Assembly: GCA_028822585.1 (NCBI GenBank)
Contig: JAPKDL010000012.1
Span: forward strand, 1 to 51,261
DNA length: 51,261 bases
Direction of reading: 5' to 3'
DNA from: Alphaproteobacteria bacterium
GTDB lineage: Bacteria; Pseudomonadota; Alphaproteobacteria; UBA8366; GCA-2717185
Shown here: one piece after another, positions 16,554 to 25,284 of the stretch
Position numbering within the stretch: position 1 is the first letter of the stretch
How the letters are laid out: each line of letters begins with the position of its first letter
Notes under the pieces: generated by a model
What the model saw: only the letters and a program-made list of their open reading frames with translations
The model's database searches: none
Told to the model about the DNA's origin: nothing
Made by a program: the position numbers and the translations under genes

Positions 16554-17150
16554 ATGCCCCCTAAAACCGAAATCACCCACGACGATATCCTGGATACCGC
16601 CGCCTTTGCCGCCATCCGCAAGGACAAGCGCCGGGAAATAAGTGCTATCAAGCGCAACCGGCGGATTGAAATTGGTCCGGTCGCGACATGCTATTTTGAA
16701 TCTTTCGAAACAATGTGGTGGCAAATTCAGGAAATGCTCTTCATCGAAAAGGGCGGCGACGCGCAGCTGGCCGACGAATTAGCAGCCTATAACCCCTTGA
16801 TTCCCAAGGGCCAGGAACTGGTCTGCACGGTGATGTTTGAAATCGACGATGAAAAACGTCGCCGCGCGTTCCTCGGCCGTCTGGGCGGGGTGGAGGGCAC
16901 CATGTTTATCCGCATCGGCGAGATGGAAATCCCCGGCGCGCCGGAAGCCGATGTGGATCGCACCAACGCCGATGGTAAAGCGTCCTCGGTGCAGTTCATC
17001 CATTTTCGCTTCACGGAAGCCCAAATTAAGCTCTTTCGCGCGCCAAACGCTCAAATTCTCATCGGATTTTCACATTCGGCCTATGGCCATCTCGCCGTCA
17101 TGCCCGAGGAAACGCGCCAGGCGCTGAGCCAGGATTTCATCGACACTTAG
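16554..17150 (+). CDS. DUF3501 family protein
   Basis: 198 residues of unknown function. Recognisable family features are the N-terminal ITHDDILDTAAFAAIRKDKR, then RNRRIEIGPVATCYFES, MLFIEKGG and, near the C-terminus, VQFIHFRFTEAQI. No signal peptide or transmembrane segment is seen. I chose ATG 16554 because GGAAGAG (16541-16547) lies six bases upstream; ATG 16518 would overlap the preceding gene. It closes the rubrerythrin unit, so a role in the same peroxide or iron response is likely but unproven. A terminator-like hairpin follows. Confidence 0.82.
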   Translation: MPPKTEITHDDILDTAAFAAIRKDKRREISAIKRNRRIEIGPVATCYFESFETMWWQIQEMLFIEKGGDAQLADELAAYNPLIPKGQELVCTVMFEIDDEKRRRAFLGRLGGVEGTMFIRIGEMEIPGAPEADVDRTNADGKASSVQFIHFRFTEAQIKLFRAPNAQILIGFSHSAYGHLAVMPEETRQALSQDFIDT

Positions 17151-17194
17151 GTGTGATCTCTCACCAGATTGGTCGTCTGTCCATATTAGTTCCC

Positions 17195-17223
17195 CACGAC
17201 CCTGAAGGGCGTGTTTCATTTTA
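17195..17223 (+). terminator. Likely intrinsic terminator of the rubrerythrin operon
   Basis: CACG and CCC pair with GGG and CGTG around a TGAA loop, with one bulged A, followed by TTTCATTTT. It lies 45 bases after the DUF3501 stop. The rest of 17151-17898 holds only the VOC pseudogene and about 140 bases with no clear feature before the FAD gene. Confidence 0.5.
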
Positions 17224-17238
17224 GGTGCAATTTAACCA

Positions 17239-17757
17239 ATGATACATGCATAGGGGATTAGGTGGTGAGCAAAGCTTTTACGACCCATCGAATGGTACAC
17301 GACGGTGTTGGGATTAACCTTGACCGGGCGCTGGCCTGTTCGAGGGGGCCAAATAGCCTTTATGCGCTTCACCGACGACCACCATAATTTCGTTCCGTGC
17401 TCCAATCCACATTCCGTCGGCCATGAAGACAAAAGCGGTTTTTATGTGTTGCAGCATATCGCCATGGAAATTGAAAACTGGGACGAATGGCTGAAGGCGC
17501 TGGCCGAACTTAAACGACAAGGCGTTAAAATAATTTGAGGCTCGTTGGCGCACAGATTTAAAGGTGGGACAGGGTCGGACACGTTGCCGAGGGGCAGCGG
17601 CAGCCTTTCGTTTTATTTTTAGGGTTTGGACGGCAAGACGCTAGAATTCTAAGCGGACTCCATGAATGTGCCCGACGGGTTGCCCTGTCCAACGCCCGAC
17701 TACGAAGGCCTTGTTGACGAGGTGATCAAGGAACGCGCGACGACGGCGGCCGAATAG
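17239..17757 (+). pseudogene. Decayed VOC (glyoxalase/extradiol dioxygenase-like) gene
   Basis: One continuous frame of 173 codons from ATG 17239 reads like a complete VOC protein but is broken by TAG 17251, TGA 17266, TGA 17536 and two more stops near 17620 and 17650, ending at TAG 17755. Recognisable pieces are MIHA*GIR at the start, RPIEWYTTVLGLTLTGR, GQIAFMRFTDDHHNFV, LQHIAMEIENW, and FYF*GLDGKTLEF*ADS, which corresponds to the usual FYFxDPDGNxLEFYADS. No frameshift is needed to join them. The gene is not functional as written. It may once have served the catabolic cluster that follows. Confidence 0.8.
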
Positions 17758-17898
17758 TCCCGACTGTTAAAAAGCACGTCGACCTGAGTGAGCCAGAAAC
17801 GGACACTAGCATTGCCCCGCCCCCATTGTGTTGGCTAAGCTGACAGCAGACGTGGCGGTCCAGTATTCCGATGCGCCTGTGTAGGGGGAGCGAATTTT

Positions 17899-19329
17899 AT
17901 GGCGAATGATGTGGTGGTGGATGTCGTTGTTGTTGGTGGCGGGCTGGCAGGGTTGTCGGCGGCGAACCGGGCGGCGGAATTGGGATTGTCGGCGGTGGTC
18001 CTGGAACAGGGCGCGGCGCCGGACTACCCTTGCAATTCGCGTTTTTCCGGTGGCATCGTGCATGTGGCGCAGAAAGATATGCGTGCCGACCCGGCGGATA
18101 TTCAAGCGGCCATCGACGCGCTGACCGATGGTGACAATTCCACGGCTTTAAGCCCCATCATGGCGGATGAAGCCGCTCGCGCCCTGGAGTGGATGCGCGA
18201 ACAGGGTGGCAAATTTATCAAGGGCGGGGTGTTGGAATTCATGCGTTGGGTGTTGGCCCCACCGCGTCCCCGGCGGCCCGGCTTGGAATGGAAAGGGCGC
18301 GGGCCAGATGTCTTCCTGCGCAATTTGACGGCCAAGCTGGAATCGCACGGCGGCAAGTTGGAACGCGGCGTGCGTGCGACAGGCTTGATTATCGAAGGCG
18401 GCCGTGTCAGCGGCGTTACGGTGGAGCGAGGCGGCCCCCCCGAACAGTCTGAAGCCGAACAGTTCAAAAGTGAGGCGGTGGTGATCGCCGATGGCGGCTT
18501 TCAAGGCGATGCCGATATGGTGCGCCAGTATATCAGCCCAAACCCCGACGCGCTGTTCACGCGTGGCGCCGGCAATGGTAATGGCGACGGGTTGCGCATG
18601 GCGATGGTGGCGGGCGCCGGCGTCGTGGGGATGAACCGGTTCTATGGACATTTGCTGGGCCGGGAAACATTCAACAATGAAAAGCTGTGGCCCTATCCCA
18701 CGGTGGACGCGATCGCCCAGGTTTCCGTCGTGGTCGATGGAGCGGGCGCGCGCGTCTTTGATGAGGGCCAGGGCGGCGTTTACATGGCGAATAACATCGC
18801 AGCGCTGGACAATCCACTATCTATGACCGTTGTCTTTGATGATTCGGTGTGGACCGGGTTAGCTGCTGATAACCGTTATCCACCCTGCATGAACCCCAGC
18901 TTTGTGAACGAAGGTGGCACGGTATTTGCTGCCGACAGCCTGGCGGAACTGGCGGGCCAGATTGGCGTTGATGCGGCGGGGCTGGCGAAAACTGTGGTGG
19001 ACTTCAACGCGGCGGTGGAGGCGGGGTCACTGGAGGCGCTTTCCCCTCCGCGCGCCACGGATAAATTTCAACCAAACGCCATTCGGACTGCGCCGTTCCA
19101 CGCGATTCAACTTTGCGTGGGCATGACCTACACCATGGGCGGCGTTATGATTGACCGTAACAGCCAGGTGCTGCACGACGACGGCGCGCCTGTTGCAGGC
19201 CTCTATGCTGCCGGGTCGGCCACCGGTGGAATCGAAGGTGGCCCGAGCGCGGCCTATATCGGCGGATTGTCGAAAGCCGTCATCACCGGCTTGCGGGCGG
19301 CGGAACATATTTCAAATTTAAAGGGATAA
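17899..19329 (+). CDS. FAD-dependent dehydrogenase of the fumarate reductase/tricarballylate dehydrogenase type
   Basis: 476 residues. The N-terminal dinucleotide fold has VVVGGGLAGLSAANRAAELG (GGGLAG at 13-18) and a glutamate-ended second strand (VVLEQG). The C-terminal FAD contact reads LYAAGSATGGIEGGPSAAYIGG, as in TcuA-like and FrdA-like flavoproteins. A short version without a heme or FMN domain, so probably a soluble dehydrogenase or reductase acting on a carboxylic acid or related compound. GGGGGAG lies about nine bases before the start. It is the first of five closely packed genes leading to hyuAB, so it probably acts on the same compound; the substrate is unknown. Confidence 0.82.
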   Translation: MANDVVVDVVVVGGGLAGLSAANRAAELGLSAVVLEQGAAPDYPCNSRFSGGIVHVAQKDMRADPADIQAAIDALTDGDNSTALSPIMADEAARALEWMREQGGKFIKGGVLEFMRWVLAPPRPRRPGLEWKGRGPDVFLRNLTAKLESHGGKLERGVRATGLIIEGGRVSGVTVERGGPPEQSEAEQFKSEAVVIADGGFQGDADMVRQYISPNPDALFTRGAGNGNGDGLRMAMVAGAGVVGMNRFYGHLLGRETFNNEKLWPYPTVDAIAQVSVVVDGAGARVFDEGQGGVYMANNIAALDNPLSMTVVFDDSVWTGLAADNRYPPCMNPSFVNEGGTVFAADSLAELAGQIGVDAAGLAKTVVDFNAAVEAGSLEALSPPRATDKFQPNAIRTAPFHAIQLCVGMTYTMGGVMIDRNSQVLHDDGAPVAGLYAAGSATGGIEGGPSAAYIGGLSKAVITGLRAAEHISNLKG

Positions 19330-19331
19330 TC

Positions 19332-19883
19332 ATGCTTTATATCGTTGAAATGGCCTTCTCGGATCCTTCCAAGGAAGATGAATGGAACGATTGGTATAAT
19401 GGGCAGAAATCATCGGAGTTATTGGCGTTTCCCGGTTTTAACGCAACGCAGCGATTCAAGACGGACGCCGATGTGCCCGCGCCCTATCTGGCGATCCATT
19501 CCATCACATCGACCGATTTATACACCAGTGAAGTCTACCGCAAGGGCGGCGGTGGCTCGGCGGCGCATTGGAATGATTTGCAACCCAATTGGACGCGGCG
19601 CATCTTCAGCGACATCGATGAAATGCCGGGCGTGGATATGGCGCAAGTTCTGGTCATGGTGGACCTAGCGCCGGATGGCGTGCCTGATCTGGGCCTCGAC
19701 ATATTGTGGGCGGAAGGGTTGGATTGGGAAACCGCGTCGTCCTATCGCGATGCGATTGCGCTGGATTCCTCCGTACCCCATCGTGGATTTGCGATTGTCG
19801 CCCCTGTCACCGCCGACGCGTTGCCTAAAATACCGGGCGTGAATGTCTACCGGCCCCTTTTCAAGAAACAAACGGCTTCATAA
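19332..19883 (+). CDS. Conserved hypothetical protein, dimeric alpha-beta-barrel-like
   Basis: 183 residues, no confident family. The start LYIVEMAFSDPSKEDEWNDWYNGQ with a later PGFNATQRFK is reminiscent of dimeric alpha-beta-barrel (DUF4286-like) proteins, which often bind small aromatic or carbonyl compounds, and a second half (VLVMVDLAPDGVPDLG onward) may be a second such repeat. No signal peptide, cysteine cluster or membrane segment is seen. It starts three bases after the FAD gene and is followed within 17 bases by the racemase-like gene, so it belongs to the same operon. Function not assigned. Confidence 0.6.
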   Translation: MLYIVEMAFSDPSKEDEWNDWYNGQKSSELLAFPGFNATQRFKTDADVPAPYLAIHSITSTDLYTSEVYRKGGGGSAAHWNDLQPNWTRRIFSDIDEMPGVDMAQVLVMVDLAPDGVPDLGLDILWAEGLDWETASSYRDAIALDSSVPHRGFAIVAPVTADALPKIPGVNVYRPLFKKQTAS

Positions 19884-19899
19884 ATCAGGAGATTTCAAC

Positions 19900-20658
19900 A
19901 TGCATGGATGGCGCGCCCGAATCGGGCTTATGGTGCCTGCGGTCAACAACACTATGGAATGCGAATTGTGGTCGTTAGTCCCCAAAGGCGTGACGGTGTC
20001 GACCGCGCGCATCGCGTGTGAACGTGAAGGGGCAGCGGAAACCCTGCGCGGCATGGAGCAGGAAGGCAAACACGCGTGTACACGGGTGATGACGGCGGAA
20101 CCCGATGTTGTGTTGTTCGGCTGCACTAGCGCCAGCTTTTACGAAGGGCCGGACTGGAACCGGGGGTTTCAGGCAGATCTGACGGAATTAGCAGGTGTTC
20201 CGGCGATTACCACCACGGGCGCGATGATAGAAGCGTTGCGGCGCGATGGAATCCGCACCGTCGACGTAATTACGCCCTATGTGGAAACCACCAATGAACG
20301 GCTGCGGCGCTATCTGGAAGCCGAAGGGGTCGGTGTCAAATCCTTCGGGACCTTCGACATGTTGGATATGTTCGACCACGCCCGCATCCAACCCAGCGAC
20401 GTCTATCAAAAGGTCCGCCAAGTCGCCAGCGACGACGCGGACGCGGTGTTCATCGCCTGCACGCAAGTCCGCGCACTGGAAGTCGTCGATGTCTTGGAAC
20501 GTGATCTGGGTAAACCGGTCTACACCGCCAACCAATGTTCGTTCTGGAAGGCGTTTGAAACCTTGGGTGTGGCACCGGAGGTGGATGATGTGGGCGGCGC
20601 CCTGTTTCGTTCATTGCAAAACAGTTCGGCTGGCGCGTCTGCGCGCAAGATCGCATGA
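19900..20658 (+). CDS. Maleate isomerase / Asp-Glu racemase superfamily protein
   Basis: 252 residues. PAVNNTMECEL near the N-terminus and the two catalytic-type cysteines, C75 in LFGCTSASF and C187 in FIACTQVRAL, match the maleate cis-trans isomerase and arylmalonate decarboxylase group. Maleate isomerase converts maleate to fumarate by a cysteine-based mechanism; related members racemise or decarboxylate. Both cysteines are present, which favours isomerase or racemase over decarboxylase. ATG 19900 is chosen because AGGAGA lies seven bases upstream; a longer start at 19843 would overlap the previous gene. It lies six bases before hyuA, suggesting handling of a ring-opened dicarboxylate, which is inference. 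Confidence 0.82.
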   Translation: MHGWRARIGLMVPAVNNTMECELWSLVPKGVTVSTARIACEREGAAETLRGMEQEGKHACTRVMTAEPDVVLFGCTSASFYEGPDWNRGFQADLTELAGVPAITTTGAMIEALRRDGIRTVDVITPYVETTNERLRRYLEAEGVGVKSFGTFDMLDMFDHARIQPSDVYQKVRQVASDDADAVFIACTQVRALEVVDVLERDLGKPVYTANQCSFWKAFETLGVAPEVDDVGGALFRSLQNSSAGASARKIA

Positions 20659-20664
20659 CGACTT

Positions 20665-22731
20665 ATGACTGATTACTGGATCGGCGTCGACACCGGCGGC
20701 ACTTTCACCGACCTTGTGCTGGTGGACCGTGACGCAAACCACCGCGTTTCCTTCAAACTGCCAACGACGCCGGACGATCCGGCGCTGGGGATTTTGTCGG
20801 GCGTGCGGTCGCTTTTGGATTTGGCGGAGGCGGATGGCGTGGACGTATCTTTCCTGGGCCATGGGACAACGCTCGGCACCAACGCCATTCTGACCGGCCG
20901 CACAGCGCCGACCGGCATGATCACTACCCAGGGGTTTCGCGATATTCTGGAACTGGGTCGCCAACGTCGCCCGTCGTTCTATGATATCGAAGTCGCTAAG
21001 CCCACCCCGCCCGCGACGCGGGACCATATCATCGAAGTGGCCGAACGGTTGGACGAATGCGGCGGCGTGGTGATGCCGTTGGACGAAGACGGCGTTCGCG
21101 ACGCAGCGCGGCAACTCCAAGCCGACGGCGTCACGGCGGTGGCGATCTGTTTCATGCACGCTTACGCCAACCCGGACCACGAAGTCCGCGCAGCGGCGAT
21201 TGTGCGCGAGGTCTGGCCCGATGCCTTTGTGTGCGCGTCGTCGGATATCCTGCGTGAATTTCGCGAATTTGAACGCTTCGCGACAACGACTGTCAACGCC
21301 AGCCTGTTGCCGGTGATGGACGAATATCTGCGCCGCTTTGAAGCGGGTTTGGCCGAACTGGGCGTTTCGGTCCCGCCACTGGTCATGCAATCAAACGGCG
21401 GCGCGGTGTCACCCGCAACGGTGCGCGCGGCGCCGGTGAACACGTTCTTTTCTGGGCCCGCGGGCGGCGTCATCGCCACCGTGGCGTTGGGGAAGTCGCT
21501 GGCCATGGAAAATCTGGTGTCGTTCGACATGGGCGGCACTTCGACTGATGTGTGTCTGGTTAAGGATGGCGCCCCGGCGAAGCGCAATGTCCGCGATATG
21601 GCGGGATTCCCGGTGCGCATCCCGACCCTGGATTTGCACACCATCGGTGCGGGCGGCGGCTCCATCGCCTGGGCCGATCCGGGCGGATTGTTAAAAGTCG
21701 GCCCGCACAGCGCCGGTGCCACGCCGGGTCCTGCGCTTTACGGGCTGGGTGGGGAGGACGCTACCGTGACCGACGCCAATGTCGTGCTAGGGCGACTGTC
21801 CGGCGGTGCGTTGATCGGCGGCACCATGACTGTCTACCCGGAAAAATCATATGAGGCGGTGGCGCGGCTAGGCGAAAAAATCGAACTCGATCCCATCGCG
21901 ACGGCGGCGGGGATCATTGAAATCGTCAACGTCAATATGATGGGCGCGGTGCGGGCGGTGTCCATCGAAAAAGGCGAAGACCCGCGTCATTACGCTTTGG
22001 CGGCATTTGGCGGGGCGGGCCCGTTGCACGCAGCGGGTGTGGCGGCGGAAATGGGCATGGACACGGTGGTCATCCCGACCCGGCCTGGCATCCTGTCGGC
22101 CTTGGGATTACTTGATGCCGATGTGCGTGGTGATTTCAGCATCACGCGGCTGGTGGCGCTAACGCTGGAAAACACGGCGGCGTTGCGCGACGGCGCCGTG
22201 GATTTGATGGCGCGTGGCGCGGCGTGGCGCGTGGCGGAAAGGCTCAATGAAGATAGCGTCGAGATCAGCTGGACCGCCGATCTTCGCTATATCGGGCAGG
22301 CCTTTGAATTAATGGCACCAATACTGACTCTATCCGGGACGCCTGATTTCGATGAAGCGACACTCGCGGCTTTGCGTGCGGAATTTCATCGCCAACATGC
22401 ATCGATAAATGGCTACGCCATGGAAGGACATGCGGTGGAGATGGTGAATTTACGGCTGAGCGTCGCCGCCATCCGACCCTCAGCAGGCGGTGTCGAGATT
22501 CTTGGCGACGGCGCTGACGTCGAGGAAACGATCCGCCCGGTCTGGTTTCCCGAAACCGGGTTTGTCGAAACGCCGGTACGAGATCGCGCATCGTTGACGC
22601 CGGGCCAAAGGATTGCCGGGCCAATGATCGTAGAGCAAATGGACACGACGCTGGTGATCCCGCCCGCCGCGACCGCCATCGTCCAACCGAGCGGTGATTT
22701 GACACTCCATCTTGGAGGGACCCAGACATGA
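20665..22731 (+). CDS. hyuA: Hydantoinase A/oxoprolinase family protein, first copy
   Basis: 688 residues of the HyuA family, an actin-like ATPase-fold subunit that with HyuB opens cyclic amides such as 5-oxoproline or N-methylhydantoin, usually with ATP. Markers are GVDTGGTFTDLVLVD (7-21), GTTLGTNAIL, REFREFERFATTTVNASLLPVM, SGPAGGVIAT, FDMGGTSTDVCLV and GAGGGSIAWAD; the C-terminal third has AAFGGAGPLHA. Length is typical. It ends in an ATGA overlap with hyuB. The substrate cannot be told from sequence, since the family also includes acetone carboxylase and acetophenone carboxylase subunits. Confidence 0.88.
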   Translation: MTDYWIGVDTGGTFTDLVLVDRDANHRVSFKLPTTPDDPALGILSGVRSLLDLAEADGVDVSFLGHGTTLGTNAILTGRTAPTGMITTQGFRDILELGRQRRPSFYDIEVAKPTPPATRDHIIEVAERLDECGGVVMPLDEDGVRDAARQLQADGVTAVAICFMHAYANPDHEVRAAAIVREVWPDAFVCASSDILREFREFERFATTTVNASLLPVMDEYLRRFEAGLAELGVSVPPLVMQSNGGAVSPATVRAAPVNTFFSGPAGGVIATVALGKSLAMENLVSFDMGGTSTDVCLVKDGAPAKRNVRDMAGFPVRIPTLDLHTIGAGGGSIAWADPGGLLKVGPHSAGATPGPALYGLGGEDATVTDANVVLGRLSGGALIGGTMTVYPEKSYEAVARLGEKIELDPIATAAGIIEIVNVNMMGAVRAVSIEKGEDPRHYALAAFGGAGPLHAAGVAAEMGMDTVVIPTRPGILSALGLLDADVRGDFSITRLVALTLENTAALRDGAVDLMARGAAWRVAERLNEDSVEISWTADLRYIGQAFELMAPILTLSGTPDFDEATLAALRAEFHRQHASINGYAMEGHAVEMVNLRLSVAAIRPSAGGVEILGDGADVEETIRPVWFPETGFVETPVRDRASLTPGQRIAGPMIVEQMDTTLVIPPAATAIVQPSGDLTLHLGGTQT

Positions 22732-24371
22732 CCGACGCGCCAGACCCGATCACCCCAGATCTGATCACGACCGAAGTCGTATCCCGCCACGTTTTAGCGG
22801 CGGCGGCGGAAATGGGCATTGTGCTGATGCGCACGGCCTTTTCGCCGAATATTAAGGAACGCAACGATTGTTCGACCGCCGTGTTCAACGCACGCGGCGA
22901 CGTGGTGGCGCAGGCGGAACACATCGCCATTCATCTGGGCTCGATGATAGGCGCCATTGAAAACATCACTGCACGGTTTGAGCCCGCCGAGATCGGGCTT
23001 GGGGATATGTTCGTCGCCAATGATCCGTATAACGGCGGCGGGTCGCATTTGCCCGACCTCAACGTTGTTGCGCCGGTGTTTCATGACGGACGTATCGTCG
23101 CCTATGTTGCCAACATCGCCCATCACGCCGACGTCGGCGGCATGGTGCCAGGCAGCGAAGCCGCTGTCTGCGAAACCATCTTTCAGGAAGGCTTGCGCCT
23201 TCCCCCGGTGCGGCTGGTGCGCGACGGCGCCGTGAACCGGGATGTCCTGGATATAATCCTGTTGAATTCGCGCACGCCGGACGAACGCCGGGGTGATTTG
23301 AACGCACAGATCGCCGCTAATCATGTGGGCGTTCGATCCATGCAACAACTGATCGAACGCTATGGCCTGGACGTGTTTGAACGCGCGCTCGACGCGTATC
23401 TTGACTTCAGCGCACGGCGGATGGAAGCGGCGGTGGCGGCGTTGCCCGAAGGGGTTTTTAAGGCTGAAGATTTCATATCCAGCGCAAACGAAAACGCCGA
23501 GGCGCGGCTGTCCTGCACGCTCACTATTGCAGGTGGCCGCATGAGTTTTGATTTCACCGGCACCGATCCACAATTGAACGAAGCGCGCAACATTCCCCAT
23601 CAGGCGCTGTTGGCGACGGTGTACACGGTCGCCAAGGCTTTGCTGGACCCCGATGCGCCCGCGAATGGCGGCGCCTTTCGTGTTATTGATATTACCGCGC
23701 CGCCAGGGTGCATCGTGCAACCCACGTCGCCGGCGCCGGTAGGCGCGCGATCACTGTCTTGCGGTGTATTGTCCGACGTGGTGCTGGCGGCGTTGTCGCA
23801 GGCGCTGCCGGACAAGGGCATGGCACGGTGCGGTCCACACGGGCTTTTGTTGCTGTCGGGGGTTGATCCGCGCAATGGAAAATATTTTGTGAATTATGAA
23901 ACCGTCTCCGGTGGCCTTGGCGCGCTTCCCAATCGCGATGGCCTGGACGCGGTGCGCACCATCACCTCGGGCAGCGCCAATTTACCGGTTGAAGCGTTGG
24001 AGCATGATTTTCCTGTGCGCGTGGAACGCTACGCCTTGCGCGACGGGTCGGGCGGCGAGGGTCGACATCGCGGTGGCCGGGGCGTGTTACGGGATTACCG
24101 CATTCTGGGGGAGTCCATGACGGTCAGTTTGACGGGCGAGCGTCAACGCGTCGCGGCGCGGGGCGTGGCGGGCGGTGGCGACGGCGCCTTGGGAGAATTC
24201 GTGATCAATCCAGGCAAGCCGGATGAAAAAACCCTTGGTGCCGCGGTGAAGGAAGCGCCTTTGCCAAAAGGATCGGTTCTACGGGTTGGCACGCCGGGCG
24301 GCGCTGGGTGGGGAAAACCGTCTGACCGCGACCCCACCTTGGTGGATAAGGACATTCGTGAGGAACGTTGA
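22728..24371 (+). CDS. hyuB: Hydantoinase B/oxoprolinase family protein, first copy
   Basis: 547 residues, the expected partner of the preceding HyuA. Family segments are FSPNIKERNDCSTAVFN, AEHIAIHLGSM, DMFVANDPYNGGGSHLPDLNVV, RTPDERRGDLNAQIAAN, FDFTGTDPQLNEARN and, near the end, DGSGGEGRHRGGRGVLRDYRIL. HyuB supplies most of the substrate site in characterised N-methylhydantoin amidohydrolases. It overlaps hyuA by ATGA, so equal synthesis is expected. It ends the forward operon and meets the reverse phosphoesterase gene across 60 bases that hold only a weak five-base-pair hairpin. Confidence 0.88.
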   Translation: MTDAPDPITPDLITTEVVSRHVLAAAAEMGIVLMRTAFSPNIKERNDCSTAVFNARGDVVAQAEHIAIHLGSMIGAIENITARFEPAEIGLGDMFVANDPYNGGGSHLPDLNVVAPVFHDGRIVAYVANIAHHADVGGMVPGSEAAVCETIFQEGLRLPPVRLVRDGAVNRDVLDIILLNSRTPDERRGDLNAQIAANHVGVRSMQQLIERYGLDVFERALDAYLDFSARRMEAAVAALPEGVFKAEDFISSANENAEARLSCTLTIAGGRMSFDFTGTDPQLNEARNIPHQALLATVYTVAKALLDPDAPANGGAFRVIDITAPPGCIVQPTSPAPVGARSLSCGVLSDVVLAALSQALPDKGMARCGPHGLLLLSGVDPRNGKYFVNYETVSGGLGALPNRDGLDAVRTITSGSANLPVEALEHDFPVRVERYALRDGSGGEGRHRGGRGVLRDYRILGESMTVSLTGERQRVAARGVAGGGDGALGEFVINPGKPDEKTLGAAVKEAPLPKGSVLRVGTPGGAGWGKPSDRDPTLVDKDIREER

Positions 24372-24431
24372 CAGCTGGACTGATTTACGGATTCGTTACG
24401 CGAATATTCGTTATAAAAACGTTAATGAGGA

Positions 24432-25205
24432 TCAATCTTGTAAATTAAAATCTCGTACGCTAATCACGCCAACCTCGCCAATATCGTAAACCCGAAACGG
24501 ATGTGGTGCCTCGCAGAACGCAGGCGGCAGTGAGTGGATTAATCCGCCCGCTCCTGTCGCCAGGCTGCCGGGGTGGTGGTGGCCCGACAAGACAGCGCGC
24601 ACGCGGCCTGACGTCTCCATTGATTGTTTCATCTCCGCCGCGCCCTTGTATTCGTAATTCCAGCCTTTTGCGTGGATGGGAGGATCGATCATGTAATGTT
24701 GTAGGTGAATTTGCGGTGTAGCATGTTCATCGGCGGTTAACGCGGCGTCATATAAATCACGTTGGTCGCCCGTGCGGCGCGGTTGCCTGTCCGGCCCAAG
24801 CGAGTCCCAAAAACTGAAGAACCGCATACCGGCGATATCGTTTACGAGAGGCGGGTCATCGAACACCCGACGGAAGGCCTCCACATCGTCGTGATTGCCC
24901 GGCACGCCCAGATAGGGAATGCTCAAGGACTCGAACCAATCGTGGTATATTCGAAAGTCAGCCTCGATTTCGGCGCGCCATACCTCCAATGAACGGCCAT
25001 CGGCGGGCACCCCGTCCAAAACATCATCCGGCACGTCCAGAAAATCACCGGTCATCACCACTACATCGGGTTGGAGTTTCGCAATCCTACTGGCCAAACG
25101 TCCTAGCATATCTGGCATTTGGCGAGATAGCCGTAATGAATCGGAGGCGCTTCCTGGTTGGTTACAGCGCAAATGGGCGTCGGTAAAATGCAGAACACGA
25201 GGCAT
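24432..25205 (-). CDS. Calcineurin-like metallophosphoesterase
   Basis: 257 residues with the dimetal phosphoesterase motifs in order: FTDAH (D9, H11), VMTGDFLD, GVPGNHDD, LQHYMID and SGHHHPG. These coordinate two metal ions; members cleave phosphomonoesters, diesters or cyclic nucleotides. No signal peptide is seen, so cytoplasmic. It lies on the reverse strand between two forward operons of the catabolic region, and its start is 79 bases from the cupin start, so the two are divergently transcribed. Substrate unknown; a link to the surrounding pathway is not evident. Confidence 0.82.
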   Translation of the reverse strand: MPRVLHFTDAHLRCNQPGSASDSLRLSRQMPDMLGRLASRIAKLQPDVVVMTGDFLDVPDDVLDGVPADGRSLEVWRAEIEADFRIYHDWFESLSIPYLGVPGNHDDVEAFRRVFDDPPLVNDIAGMRFFSFWDSLGPDRQPRRTGDQRDLYDAALTADEHATPQIHLQHYMIDPPIHAKGWNYEYKGAAEMKQSMETSGRVRAVLSGHHHPGSLATGAGGLIHSLPPAFCEAPHPFRVYDIGEVGVISVRDFNLQD

Positions 25206-25222
25206 GAAAAAACATCCTTGGT

Positions 25223-25252
25223 TTTACGAACGGACGATGTATCGATTATACT
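25223..25252 (+). promoter_or_regulatory. Possible promoter of the cupin-aconitase X operon
   Basis: TTTACG (25223-25228), an 18-base spacer and TATACT (25247-25252), 33 bases before the cupin ATG. The -35 is only moderate. A second TATAGA lies at 25265-25270. Confidence 0.4.
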
Positions 25253-25284
25253 ATTTTAGAACATTATAGACGAGGAGATTGATC

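Noticed and set aside
17239-17757. Stop-codon recoding as an explanation for the interrupted VOC gene
   Set aside because: All three stop codons interrupt the frame and other genes in the window use each of them normally.
22794-23720. Reverse open frame of 308 codons opposite hyuB
   Set aside because: Histidine- and arginine-rich low-information translation with no motif; hyuB on the forward strand is certain.
24376-24420. Hairpin between hyuB and the phosphoesterase as a bidirectional terminator
   Set aside because: Only five base pairs (ATTCG/CGAAT) and no clear T run on either side.
25255-25270. Second TTTAGAA half-site near the cupin gene as an Irr box
   Set aside because: The other half (TATAGAC) does not match TTCTAAA, so there is no palindrome.
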